Part shown: positions 56,673 to 64,000 of the stretch, piece by piece
How the letters are laid out: each line of letters starts with the position of its first letter
Position numbering within the stretch: position 1 is the stretch's first letter
The notes under the pieces: model-generated
Databases searched by the model: none
What the model was told of the DNA's origin: nothing
Seen by the model: only the letters and a program-made list of their open reading frames with translations
Translations under genes and position numbers: made by a program
Source: an uncultured SAR116 cluster alpha proteobacterium
GTDB lineage: Bacteria; Pseudomonadota; Alphaproteobacteria; Puniceispirillales; Puniceispirillaceae
Reading direction: 5' to 3'
NCBI GenBank assembly: GCA_902578815.1
Contig: CACHEI010000008.1
Coordinates: forward strand, 1-64,000
Length of the DNA stretch: 64,000 nt

Positions 56673-57334
56673 TTAACGTGTCGGTGAGAACAACCACCGC
56701 AGAGCATAGGCACCGATCACGGCAGCTGCAAGCTGGGCAACTATGAAGCCGAGCGCATGTTCCAGAAAAATGCCTGAAAAGGTGTTTGTGAAGGAACGCG
56801 CAACGGTTACCGCTGGATTAGCAGAGCTGGTCGATGCGGTAAACCAGTAAGCGGCAGTGATATCGAGGCCTACCATCATTGGCACAGCCTTTGCCTGCTA
56901 CCGCAATGTGCCAAAAATCGTTGCAGCAGACCAAAGGTTGCCACAAACTCCGACCCCCATTGTGCCATGCCAGTCTGCAGCTTTGCCGACTCCTGGATTA
57001 GTGGAAGCTCAAACATGAAATGCGCAAGGATGGCCCCACAAACCGCACCCCCAACCTGAACCCCGACATAGGCAAGAGCCAGCCTTGGCTGGATCTCGCC
57101 CCTCAGCAAAAAGGCAACGGTTACCGCGGGATTGAGATGAGCCCCAGAAATCGAACCGAGTATGATAATCAGAACGACGAGAATGGCACCCGTTGGAATT
57201 GTATTGCCAAGCAGGGCAATGGCCATGTTTCTTGCCGCCAGATTTTCGGCCGTGACCCCCGAACCGATGACAGTAGCCAGCAAGAACATTGTGCCGAGCC
57301 ATTCGCTGACAACGGCCCGGTAAAAATTATTCAT
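56673..57334 (-). pseudogene. Broken MIP-family aquaglyceroporin (AqpS-like)
   Basis: Two frames carry one channel: SEWLGTMFLLATVIGSG, GAHLNPAVTVAF (first NPA) and helices to FGLL, then in another frame TIFGTLR, TAG at 56898-56900, QAKAVPMMVGLDITAAYWFT and SANPAVTVARSF (second NPA). A frameshift near 56920-56925 and the TAG disrupt it. Both pore motifs survive, so the decay is recent. Next to a decayed arsC it resembles aqpS-arsC arsenic-detoxification operons, where the channel exports arsenite. Confidence 0.85.
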
Positions 57335-57372
57335 GATCAATGCATATCACCGATTTCAGCAAGTGCAGCTTG

Positions 57373-57827
57373 TTACGAAGTCTCATTCAAATCACTCAGG
57401 GCCAACAAGCTTTCAATTCGGCGGCACATCTAAGGATAGGTCACTTCAAAGGCGGCGGCAATTTTTTCGTTAGAGCCGGTAACACGGGCCGGTTTGGCAA
57501 TGCCCCAATGAGCCAATACCGACATGCCCAGCCAAATCGGACAGGTTTCGCCCGCAGAATTGTCACAGGCCGTGATGACGATGTGCATCATCCGTACCTG
57601 TGGCCCAGCAAATTCATTCTAGCTCTTCAACCGCGCAAAGCTGGCCTCGTTTCCATGTCTCTCCACCACCCGCAATGCAGAAGGACTTGATTTTCCATTT
57701 GGCATTGACCCTGTGGAAAAGCCGCAATGGCGGCCCACACCCCAATGCCTTAGGATACCCTTAGCAACCGCCGATCATGCAGCATTTCCATTATATAAAA
57801 AAGAACATTTTTAGCTGGAATCATCAT
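57373..57827 (-). pseudogene. Decayed arsenate reductase (LMW-phosphatase-type ArsC)
   Basis: Read on the minus strand: MMIPAKNVLF, then after a frameshift NGNAA and a TGA where the P-loop Arg belongs, then GILRHWGVGRHCGFSTGSMP, SALRVVERHGNEASFARLKS, TAG where Trp is expected, NEFAGPQVRMMHIVITACDN, ETCPIWLGMSVLAHWGIAKP, TAA after TYP, and MCRRIESLLALSDLNETS. That is the thioredoxin-coupled ArsC fold, but the catalytic P-loop Cys is gone. It would have reduced arsenate. Together with the broken aquaporin it marks a lost arsenic locus. Confidence 0.85.
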
Positions 57828-57873
57828 CCGTCTAGCTCTTGGAATTGTTAAGTGTAGGCGATAGCCTTGCTAA

Positions 57874-58038
57874 ATGGCAAAAATGTTAAAAAAGAAGAAT
57901 TTACCATCAAAAGTCTGTCCAACATGTTCGCGTCCCTTTTTCTGGAGAAAAAAATGGGAGCGCGAATGGGAAAACGTGCGCTATTGCTCTAAGGCCTGTG
58001 CTGGACGCTGGAAAAAGCGAGCATCTAAGCGTGATTAG
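57874..58038 (+). CDS. DUF2256 small zinc-finger-like protein
   Basis: A 54-residue basic protein, [20 protein letters not shown] then [20 protein letters not shown] and a Cys before a Lys/Arg tail. Two CxxC-type pairs (CPTC, CSKAC) suggest zinc binding. The pattern matches the DUF2256 family, of unknown function, often near genes for photolyase-like or deaminase proteins in other genomes. Its end overlaps the convergent YaiI gene by 14 bases. Confidence 0.85.
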   Translation: MAKMLKKKNLPSKVCPTCSRPFFWRKKWEREWENVRYCSKACAGRWKKRASKRD

Positions 58039-58492
58039 CCTTGCGGATCAAGGCCTCTAGACGCTCCAAAAACCGTGATCTGTCCTGTTTTGAAAATACC
58101 CGTCCCCCCTGCTTGCCAGCCCCGGTCATCAAAGGATCCGCAGCCCGCAGATCAGCCATTAGATTGCGGGTTGCAAGCTGTGAGCCAATATTCTCGGTGC
58201 TGAAGACATCACCGTTGTGACGTAATGCGGTCGCCCCACTGGCAACCACCTGGGCTGCCAGCGGAATATCTGCAGTCACCACAACATCCCCATCAGTGGC
58301 ACGATCAGCAATCCATTTATCGGCAACATCAGGACCGTCAGGAACAATAACATTTTGCACGAGTGGGTCCTGGTGCGGACGAATTCCTCCGTTCGAAACA
58401 ATGTAAACGCGAAGGCCATGCCGGCGGGCAACCTGCACCGCCTCATCCTTGACTGGGCAGGCATCAGCATCGATGTAGATCACCCTCGACAT
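58025..58492 (-). CDS. YaiI/UPF0178 family protein
   Basis: A 155-residue protein starting [20 protein letters not shown], with [20 protein letters not shown] and the end [12 protein letters not shown]. These are conserved Asp-rich stretches of UPF0178, a PIN-like nuclease fold whose role is not known. The ATG at 58492 is family-typical; the frame stays open far upstream, but that part does not match. It follows the unknown gene at 58506 by 13 bases. Confidence 0.9.
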   Translation of the reverse strand: MSRVIYIDADACPVKDEAVQVARRHGLRVYIVSNGGIRPHQDPLVQNVIVPDGPDVADKWIADRATDGDVVVTADIPLAAQVVASGATALRHNGDVFSTENIGSQLATRNLMADLRAADPLMTGAGKQGGRVFSKQDRSRFLERLEALIRKANHA

Positions 58493-58505
58493 GGCATCAT
58501 ACCGT

Positions 58506-58925
58506 CTAGCACGCGGCCAGCGCGGTGACAGCCTGCTCCACTGCCGCCTTGTCGATAACCTCGCCAACAAGGCCATTCTGTAGATTTTCTCCAGCCCCAA
58601 TTTCGTCAATTGCAATGCCAAAATCCTCACTCCCAAAAAGATGCGCAGGCACCCACGCAAAAAGACAGTCATGATCATGCGGGCATTGGCGCTGGGCCTC
58701 ATCGACAAGTGCTTCGGGTGTCTCAAAATCAAATGTAACGCCGACGGCAACAAAAAAAGGCTGTTTCCTCTTGCCCGCAATATCAATCCTCACCTGCAAG
58801 GTAATGACGATATTGCGCGCCTTATGTTCCTGCATGTAGTCAAGAAGTCGACCGGCATGCTGATTCATAATCGCGGAGAGCGGCACAAAATGGGCTTGGC
58901 TGTTTTGTATATTGCTGTCAGGCAT
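58506..58925 (-). CDS. Hypothetical protein, 139 aa
   Basis: A small acidic protein with AHFVPLSAIMNQHAGRLLDY, IVITLQVRIDIAGKRKQPF, FVAVGVTFDFETPEALVDEA and CPHDHDCLFAWVPAHLFG. No signal or membrane segment; the C-terminal third is Ala/Glu-rich helix. The CPHDHDC cluster could bind a metal. It lies 13 bases before the YaiI gene on the same strand, suggesting co-transcription. Family not recognised. Confidence 0.6.
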   Translation of the reverse strand: MPDSNIQNSQAHFVPLSAIMNQHAGRLLDYMQEHKARNIVITLQVRIDIAGKRKQPFFVAVGVTFDFETPEALVDEAQRQCPHDHDCLFAWVPAHLFGSEDFGIAIDEIGAGENLQNGLVGEVIDKAAVEQAVTALAAC

Positions 58926-59050
58926 TTGAGGTCTCTCAGTCTGGAAGATCGATTTTCTCTCTTATCGCACGCAACACAGGGCAATGCCATCCTCAATGAC
59001 ATTGTGAGGGTCATCCCAAATCGTCGTATATATTTATATGACCCAGCAAG

Positions 59051-59770
59051 CTAGCGAACGTCTGCCGGCGCGCGGAGCGCATAGCCACTCCCCCGTACAG
59101 TGCGGATCAAGTTGGCAACCTGCCCACCATCCTTAAACGGTTTGTTAATCGCCTTGCGCAGGCGACTCATATGTACATCGACCGTGCGCTCCTCTACATA
59201 CACACCATGGCCCCACACTAGATCAAGCAATTGCGCCCGACTAAACACACGTCCCGGCCGTTCCATCAGGATCGATAGCAGGCGGCATTCCTTTGGCCCC
59301 AGCTTAACGGCCTGCCCACCACGACTTATTTCCATCGTTGCCTGATTGAAAATCAGATCATGATATTCCAGAACATCATCCAGCAATGCGGGCCGTGAGC
59401 GTCGCAAAAGCGCCCTTACCCGGCTAATCAATTCGCGGGGTGAGAAGGGCTTTAATATGTAATCGTCGGCGCCAACATCCAGACCAAGCGTTTTGTCGCC
59501 CTCCTCACCGCGTGCACTCAGCAGAATGACTGGCAACAATTTGGTTTCGGAGCGACACCGCAAGGTGCGGCAAACATCAATACCAGACATTTTGGGCATC
59601 ATCCAGTCGAGGATCACAAGATCGGGACGATGATCCTCGATCATCTCAAGAGCCTGTTGACCGTTATTGGCTCGGATCACCTCAAATTCAACTTGGCTCA
59701 GATTGTATGACAGCAACTCAAGCTGGTTAGGTTCGTCGTCAGCGATAAGAACCCGAATAGCTATGCTCAT
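59051..59770 (-). CDS. phoB: Phosphate-regulon response regulator PhoB
   Basis: A 239-residue OmpR-type regulator: receiver domain with VLIADDEPNQ, phosphoacceptor Asp in LVILDWMMPKMSG and Lys in ILKPFSPRELISR, then a winged helix (LGPKECRLLSILMERPGRVF, YVEERTVDVHMSRLRKAINK). It activates phosphate-starvation genes when phosphorylated by PhoR, encoded 63 bases upstream. The last gene of the ppk-ppx-phoR-phoB run. Confidence 0.93.
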   Translation of the reverse strand: MSIAIRVLIADDEPNQLELLSYNLSQVEFEVIRANNGQQALEMIEDHRPDLVILDWMMPKMSGIDVCRTLRCRSETKLLPVILLSARGEEGDKTLGLDVGADDYILKPFSPRELISRVRALLRRSRPALLDDVLEYHDLIFNQATMEISRGGQAVKLGPKECRLLSILMERPGRVFSRAQLLDLVWGHGVYVEERTVDVHMSRLRKAINKPFKDGGQVANLIRTVRGSGYALRAPADVR

Positions 59771-59833
59771 ATCTCCCTATTTGCGCCCCTGTTGATAATA
59801 ACCACCTATGTATGCCGGTGTATTGTTACATTT

Positions 59834-60937
59834 TTATGAAGAAACATTCCGTCTTTTTGATGCGTTTTTTCTTTCTGATCCGTTGATGATTGGTAATTCA
59901 ACAGTGAAAGTGGTTTTACCCTCAGACAGGCTTTTAACAGACAATAAACCGCGGTGGCGGTTGACTATGTGCTTGACAATGGCAAGACCTAGGCCAGTCC
60001 CCCCAATTTGCCGCGAGCGCGCTTTGTCCACACGGTAAAAGCGCTCGGTTAGACGCGAAAGGTGTTTCTCGGCAATTTGGTCACCAAAATTGCTCACGGA
60101 GATGATCACGTGATCATCCTGCTGCGCGTTGACATGGACGATGATCGATGTTTTCTCAAATCCGTATTTGATTGCGTTATCGATAAGATTGTGAAAAACC
60201 TCATTTATCTCATCAGCATAGCCATACATGTAAAGGTTCGCTGAACTTGTTGGGCGGTTATCCAAAAAATCAATGCGCATGTTGCGACGCTTTGCTCGAT
60301 CTTCCAAGGAGTGAATGACCGAGCGGATAACCTCCAAAAGAGGCACTATCTCTGACGGCACAATATGCTCATCCACTTCAACACGTGACAGCGAAAGAAG
60401 ATCATCTATAAGGCGCGCCATGCGCTTCGCCTCTTCGTCCATGATTTTAAGGAATCGAATCAATGTTTCGTGATCCTGAATTTCATTATTCAGAATCGTT
60501 TCGATAAACCCTGCAAGACTGGTAAGAGGTGAACGCAATTCATGACTCACATTCGCCACAAAATCGCGCCGCACTTTTTCAAGATTACGTTGCAGCGTCA
60601 TGTCCATCACCAGCACCAGGACCAAACCGTTCTCTAGCTGTTTGATGCGCACCTTGAACTCACGCCGCACAGTCGATTTGGGTTGAAATAAGAATTCTTT
60701 ATCAATGCCGTTATTTGCTAATCTTTTTTGTTTTTCAATCGCCTCATCATACTCAACAACTTCGGCGAGGTTTTTGCCTACAACCGACTCACCGAGTAGT
60801 CTGACAGCCGCAGTGTTGACTGCCAAGATTGTCCCGCCGCTATTTGCCAAAAGTAAACCATCATCCAGCAACCCGCCAACCTCACTGGCATATTCCAATG
60901 TTGGCGCACCTCCGATCTGCCCATCACTTCCTATCAT
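59834..60937 (-). CDS. phoR: PhoR-type sensor histidine kinase lacking membrane helices
   Basis: A 367-residue kinase: a PAS-like domain (DDGLLLANSGGTILAVNTAAVR), HisKA with FVANVSHELRSPLTSLAGFI, and HATPase with NLIDNAIKYG, SNFGDQ and GGTGLGLAIVKHIV. Its place beside phoB supports the name. No hydrophobic helix is present, and the start overlaps the ppx stop (ATGA), so upstream extension into a membrane domain is excluded. It should be cytoplasmic, unlike most PhoR. Its signal may come through another protein or the PAS domain. It is translated from the ppx overlap. Confidence 0.88.
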   Translation of the reverse strand: MIGSDGQIGGAPTLEYASEVGGLLDDGLLLANSGGTILAVNTAAVRLLGESVVGKNLAEVVEYDEAIEKQKRLANNGIDKEFLFQPKSTVRREFKVRIKQLENGLVLVLVMDMTLQRNLEKVRRDFVANVSHELRSPLTSLAGFIETILNNEIQDHETLIRFLKIMDEEAKRMARLIDDLLSLSRVEVDEHIVPSEIVPLLEVIRSVIHSLEDRAKRRNMRIDFLDNRPTSSANLYMYGYADEINEVFHNLIDNAIKYGFEKTSIIVHVNAQQDDHVIISVSNFGDQIAEKHLSRLTERFYRVDKARSRQIGGTGLGLAIVKHIVNRHRGLLSVKSLSEGKTTFTVELPIINGSERKNASKRRNVSS

Positions 60938-62463
60938 CCGCTTTCCTGCTCAATCTCGGGAATGAGTGACGCACTCTGCGCCAATTGTGCAAACCGCCTG
61001 CGGGTATGTTTATCTATCAGGGTTCGGCCCTGCTCCTTAACATGCAGGGTCAAAACCCCTGCCTCATTGGTCAGGCTGAGATAATTGACGCAGTTCGGGA
61101 TTCCACCGGAAAATATCAGGGCAAATCTCAGTCCAAGACCAATGGTGGTGGCTTCTAACCGCCGCTCGCACCCAAGAATGGCTCTAAGTTCTGGTGGTCG
61201 TGATTTGTTTGTTTTGTAACCAACATACCGATGATAGATCGCGATCGCCAACCAGATCCGTTCCTTATGTGACAAGCAATTCACGGGCAGTCCAAGAACG
61301 CGTCTTACGCCTATTTCACCGCGTATGTCCTCATGTTCTTTCCAGCACAAATCTGATATTTGGCAAGCGGTCCGCAAAAGACGTTCAAATTTCTGTTTCC
61401 TGGATTTATCGTTTTTATCAGCCATGTCAGCCAAATAGCCGCCAAGAGGACGCAGAAATGTGAAAAGACTATCTGGTACGTCAGCAAATCGATGACTCAC
61501 CTTTGAAATTTCGCCACAGACAGACTGCAGAAAATCAGCGCGTTCTTCGTAATCCAGTCCCTTCTCTGCCAGGACACCGTCGCGAATGCTTGTCCCGCTT
61601 GTAAAGATTTCCTTGGCTCCACAATGATCCAACAGGCAATGAATAATTTTTGCTGCTACCGGCATGGTTTTTTGCCGTCCAAGTGGCACACCATCTAGTT
61701 TGGTTGATTTACTGGCAAATGCCGCCAGCAGTCCCTGTGCAGCTTGTGTTGGAATAGTCAGGCCATGCAACACAGGCAATGGATATCCCGACTGTTTTAT
61801 ATAAGCTGATGCAAGTGCGCGGAACGATCCGCCAACGCCATAGAGCCGTTTTGATGACTTGGCAGAAATCCAGTCCGTAGCTCTAAAGACATCATTGATC
61901 TGGGAGCGTTTGACTTTGGACAAGTGGCCAAAATCAAAACTTGTCGACTCTTTTATCTGACCATTCTTCAGCTTGATGATCTCTATGCTGCAACCACCCA
62001 GATCGGCGACAAGACCGGTTGCACGTGGCAAATTGAGTGTCAGCCCGCGGGCGACATAATAGGCCTCTGCTTGCTGTGACAGAACTGAAATTTCATTATT
62101 GAGCAAGGCGGCAGCTGGGCTGATGAACTGTTTAGCATTTTTTGCTCGCCTGACCGCCGCCGTAGCGAACGCGTGGACTTTTGATATTCCCATATTGCTG
62201 AGAATCTTGGCAAATCTGGCGAGCGTTGCTAGCGCGATCTTAATCTGCTCCTCGCGTAACATGCCATCATAATCCATCCCCTCACCAAGCCGGCAGTTTG
62301 CACGCTCATTGAACATAGGAAATGGATATCTACCCTGCGATGCGTAGATGACGAGGCGGATAGAGTTTGACCCAATATCGATAATAGCCATCGGCGCAGT
62401 TTGATGGAGATGTGATTTTTCAATCTGCCGCGGATCCAAAAAAGGTGCCACCAAAGATTTCAT
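60934..62463 (-). CDS. ppx: Exopolyphosphatase / Ppx-GppA phosphatase
   Basis: A 509-residue Ppx/GppA protein of the ASKHA fold: AIIDIGSNSIRLVIY, AFATAAVRRAKN, GLVADLGGCSIEIIKL and YGVGGSFRALA are the nucleotide and phosphate loops. A long C-terminal helical part with HD-like features follows. It hydrolyses polyphosphate or pppGpp. It overlaps ppk upstream (ATGA) and phoR downstream (ATGA), so the four genes are probably translated together. Confidence 0.93.
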   Translation of the reverse strand: MKSLVAPFLDPRQIEKSHLHQTAPMAIIDIGSNSIRLVIYASQGRYPFPMFNERANCRLGEGMDYDGMLREEQIKIALATLARFAKILSNMGISKVHAFATAAVRRAKNAKQFISPAAALLNNEISVLSQQAEAYYVARGLTLNLPRATGLVADLGGCSIEIIKLKNGQIKESTSFDFGHLSKVKRSQINDVFRATDWISAKSSKRLYGVGGSFRALASAYIKQSGYPLPVLHGLTIPTQAAQGLLAAFASKSTKLDGVPLGRQKTMPVAAKIIHCLLDHCGAKEIFTSGTSIRDGVLAEKGLDYEERADFLQSVCGEISKVSHRFADVPDSLFTFLRPLGGYLADMADKNDKSRKQKFERLLRTACQISDLCWKEHEDIRGEIGVRRVLGLPVNCLSHKERIWLAIAIYHRYVGYKTNKSRPPELRAILGCERRLEATTIGLGLRFALIFSGGIPNCVNYLSLTNEAGVLTLHVKEQGRTLIDKHTRRRFAQLAQSASLIPEIEQESG

Positions 62464-64000
62464 TTGGTCTCTTTCGCAAGGCTGCCGGCGCCAGACAGGC
62501 TTGGGTTAGCAATAAAATAATCATGTGCAGAAAAACTATCAGGAGCTGTCTCGGAATGTCTATAACTACCGTCATCCATTAGAAACCAACTATTTCTTTC
62601 ATCCTGCAACAGTGCTGTCAGAATTTGATTGATGACCTGCTTGCGCACCGTTGGATTTTCCAGCTGAACGAACATTTCCACCCGACGAAGCAAATTACGC
62701 GGCATCAAATCAGCTGATGACATGAATACCGTGTTCTTAGGCGACCCAAACTTGCCACCACTGGCAAACGCATAGACGCGCCCGTGTTCAAGATAACGGC
62801 CGACGATTGACCGAACAGTTATGTTTTCTGACAGACCATCAACTCCTGGACGAAGGCAACATATGCCCCGCGCAATGATCTCAATCTTCACTCCAGCGCA
62901 CGAGGCTTCATAGAGTTTATCAATCAGATTTTTATCGACAATTGCGTTGCATTTGATCCAAATACCGGAAGGTCTGCCTTGCGCCGCTGCCACAATTTCT
63001 GCGTCAATTAGGCTGATTAGCCGTGGCATTGACTGGTGCGGAGAAATGAAACTTTTCTTTAGCTTTTCAGGATGAACGTGGCTGGTCAGATATTTGAACA
63101 CCTCATAGACATCACGACCCACATCTTTGTCACAGGTGAAATATGACAGATCGGTATAAACCTTTGCAGTAATGGGATGATAATTGCCAGTTCCCAGATG
63201 TGTGTATGTGACGAGCCGCCCAGATTCCTGCCGGACGACGGCCGACATTTTAGCATGAATTTTCAGATCCGTTAGCCCGTAAGTAATATGCACACCGGCC
63301 CGCTCCAAATCGCGGGCCAGCAGAATATTGTTCTTTTCATCAAACCGAGCCTTCAATTCAATGACGGCAGTGACGGATTTACCACTTTCAGCCGCCTCAA
63401 TTAATGTACGGACAATCGGCGAGTCCGGTGTGGTGCGATATAACGTCTGGCGAATGGCCAGCACATCCGGGTCCCGCGCAGACTGCTGCAGAAATCGAAC
63501 GACAACCTCAAAACTTTCATAAGGATGATGCACGATAATATCCTTGTTACGGATGGCAGCAAAGCAATCCCCATCAAAGTCACGGATCCGTTGGGGAAAA
63601 CGGGGATTGAATGTTGGATAAAGCAGATGCTTTGGCATATAGCTGATAAGCTCGGCAAAATTGTTGAGCGACACCGGTCCATCCGCACCAAAACATCTGT
63701 CTTTTCCGATCGCCATCGCCTGGCAAAGAAGGTTAAGCGTTGAGACAGACGCATCAGAGTTCAGGGTCAGAAGAACAACGCTGCCGCGTTTTCGCGCGCG
63801 AATGGCTGTTTCGAATTCATTGATAAGGTCATTTGCCTCATCATCAATTTCAATTTCCGAGTCACGTATGATGCTGAAAACTGTAGACGATTTTAGCACA
63901 TGCTTTGGGTAAATTTTGCAGATGCAGGCTTTGATCACCGCTTCCACAAGAACAAATCGCAGATTGTCGCCCGGCAATTTAACAAAGCGGGCGAGATTTT
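62460..64000 (-). CDS. ppk: Polyphosphate kinase (5' part beyond window edge)
   Basis: The frame is open to the right edge; at least 513 codons are present and the N-terminal part (about 200 residues in the family) is missing. TLYRTTPDSPIVRTLIEAAE, the autophosphorylated His in DLKIHAKMSAVVR, THLGTGNYHPITAKVYTD and RNLLRRVEMFVQ are Ppk1 marks. It makes polyphosphate from ATP. It precedes ppx with overlap; having synthesis and breakdown enzymes in one operon with PhoR and PhoB suggests joint phosphate control. Confidence 0.95.
   Translation of the reverse strand, partial: NLARFVKLPGDNLRFVLVEAVIKACICKIYPKHVLKSSTVFSIIRDSEIEIDDEANDLINEFETAIRARKRGSVVLLTLNSDASVSTLNLLCQAMAIGKDRCFGADGPVSLNNFAELISYMPKHLLYPTFNPRFPQRIRDFDGDCFAAIRNKDIIVHHPYESFEVVVRFLQQSARDPDVLAIRQTLYRTTPDSPIVRTLIEAAESGKSVTAVIELKARFDEKNNILLARDLERAGVHITYGLTDLKIHAKMSAVVRQESGRLVTYTHLGTGNYHPITAKVYTDLSYFTCDKDVGRDVYEVFKYLTSHVHPEKLKKSFISPHQSMPRLISLIDAEIVAAAQGRPSGIWIKCNAIVDKNLIDKLYEASCAGVKIEIIARGICCLRPGVDGLSENITVRSIVGRYLEHGRVYAFASGGKFGSPKNTVFMSSADLMPRNLLRRVEMFVQLENPTVRKQVINQILTALLQDERNSWFLMDDGSYRHSETAPDSFSAHDYFIANPSLSGAGSLAKETK

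Noticed and set aside
57340-57690. 116-residue plus-strand frame
   Set aside because: It lies opposite the decayed arsC, whose minus-strand reading matches a known family.
58641-59054. 137-residue plus-strand frame between the unknown gene and phoB
   Set aside because: Mostly antisense to the 139-aa minus-strand gene, with no family match or ribosome-binding site.
1-64000. tRNA, rRNA, CRISPR, prophage, transposase or integron features
   Set aside because: Looked for in gaps and frames; no cloverleaf-like, repeat-spacer or recombinase sequence was recognised by eye.

Overview
The window looks like a chromosomal stretch of a marine alphaproteobacterium, perhaps of the SAR116 (Puniceispirillales) type. 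That placement is inferred from gene content: sox, fcc and sat-aprMBA sulfur oxidation genes, two GMC oxidoreductases, a MocR/omega-aminotransferase pair, an ectoine-hydrolase-like protein, and PhoBR next to Ppk/Ppx. No rRNA, tRNA, CRISPR array, transposase or integrase was seen.

Layout. 0-8.3 kb: a MocR regulator cut by the left edge and divergent from an omega-amino-acid:pyruvate aminotransferase, an FAD monooxygenase, a gamma-butyrobetaine-hydroxylase-like dioxygenase, the tRNA hydroxylase TrhO and a heavily decayed DegT-family aminotransferase. 8.3-11.4 kb: glutathionyl-hydroquinone reductase, Rpe and glutaryl-CoA dehydrogenase. 11.4-17.6 kb: a tight six-gene minus-strand operon joining GSH-dependent formaldehyde oxidation (adhC, fghA) to a ureohydrolase, an ectoine-hydrolase-like M24 protein, an ArgE-like deacetylase and an EamA exporter. 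17.7-28 kb: an AT-rich accessory stretch with an alpha/beta hydrolase, a TetR regulator, gene remnants, and an operon of maoC, a sulfite-oxidase-family Mo enzyme without signal peptide, etfB and etfA. Two near-identical 27-bp candidate operators precede that operon. A TPR protein with a Cys-rich tail and a DUF2182 membrane protein without a good start follow.

28-36 kb is the sulfur oxidation core: soxR-soxS-soxY-soxZ-soxC-soxD-pseudoazurin-soxB, with fccA-fccB convergent behind a strong shared terminator. soxA and soxX are not in the window, and SoxD and FccA are short single-haem forms. 36-45.7 kb: two GMC oxidoreductases, an amidase and an RND efflux pair. 46-52.7 kb: sat-aprM-aprB-aprA, an overlapping calcineurin-like phosphoesterase, an unknown small protein and a Sel1-repeat protein. 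Together, sulfide (Fcc), thiosulfate (Sox) and sulfite (Apr/Sat, giving ATP) oxidation are encoded within about 22 kb.

52.7-64 kb returns to core genes: pyrE, typA, an MFS exporter, decayed arsC and aquaglyceroporin genes (a lost arsenic locus), a 54-aa DUF2256 protein, a YaiI-family protein, an unknown protein, and the operon ppk-ppx-phoR-phoB, with ppk running off the right edge.

Most worth a second look: the TetR-controlled maoC/Mo-enzyme/ETF operon, which suggests a cytoplasmic molybdoenzyme passing electrons to a dedicated ETF; the formaldehyde/ureohydrolase/DoeA-like operon; the single-haem SoxD; and the soluble PhoR.
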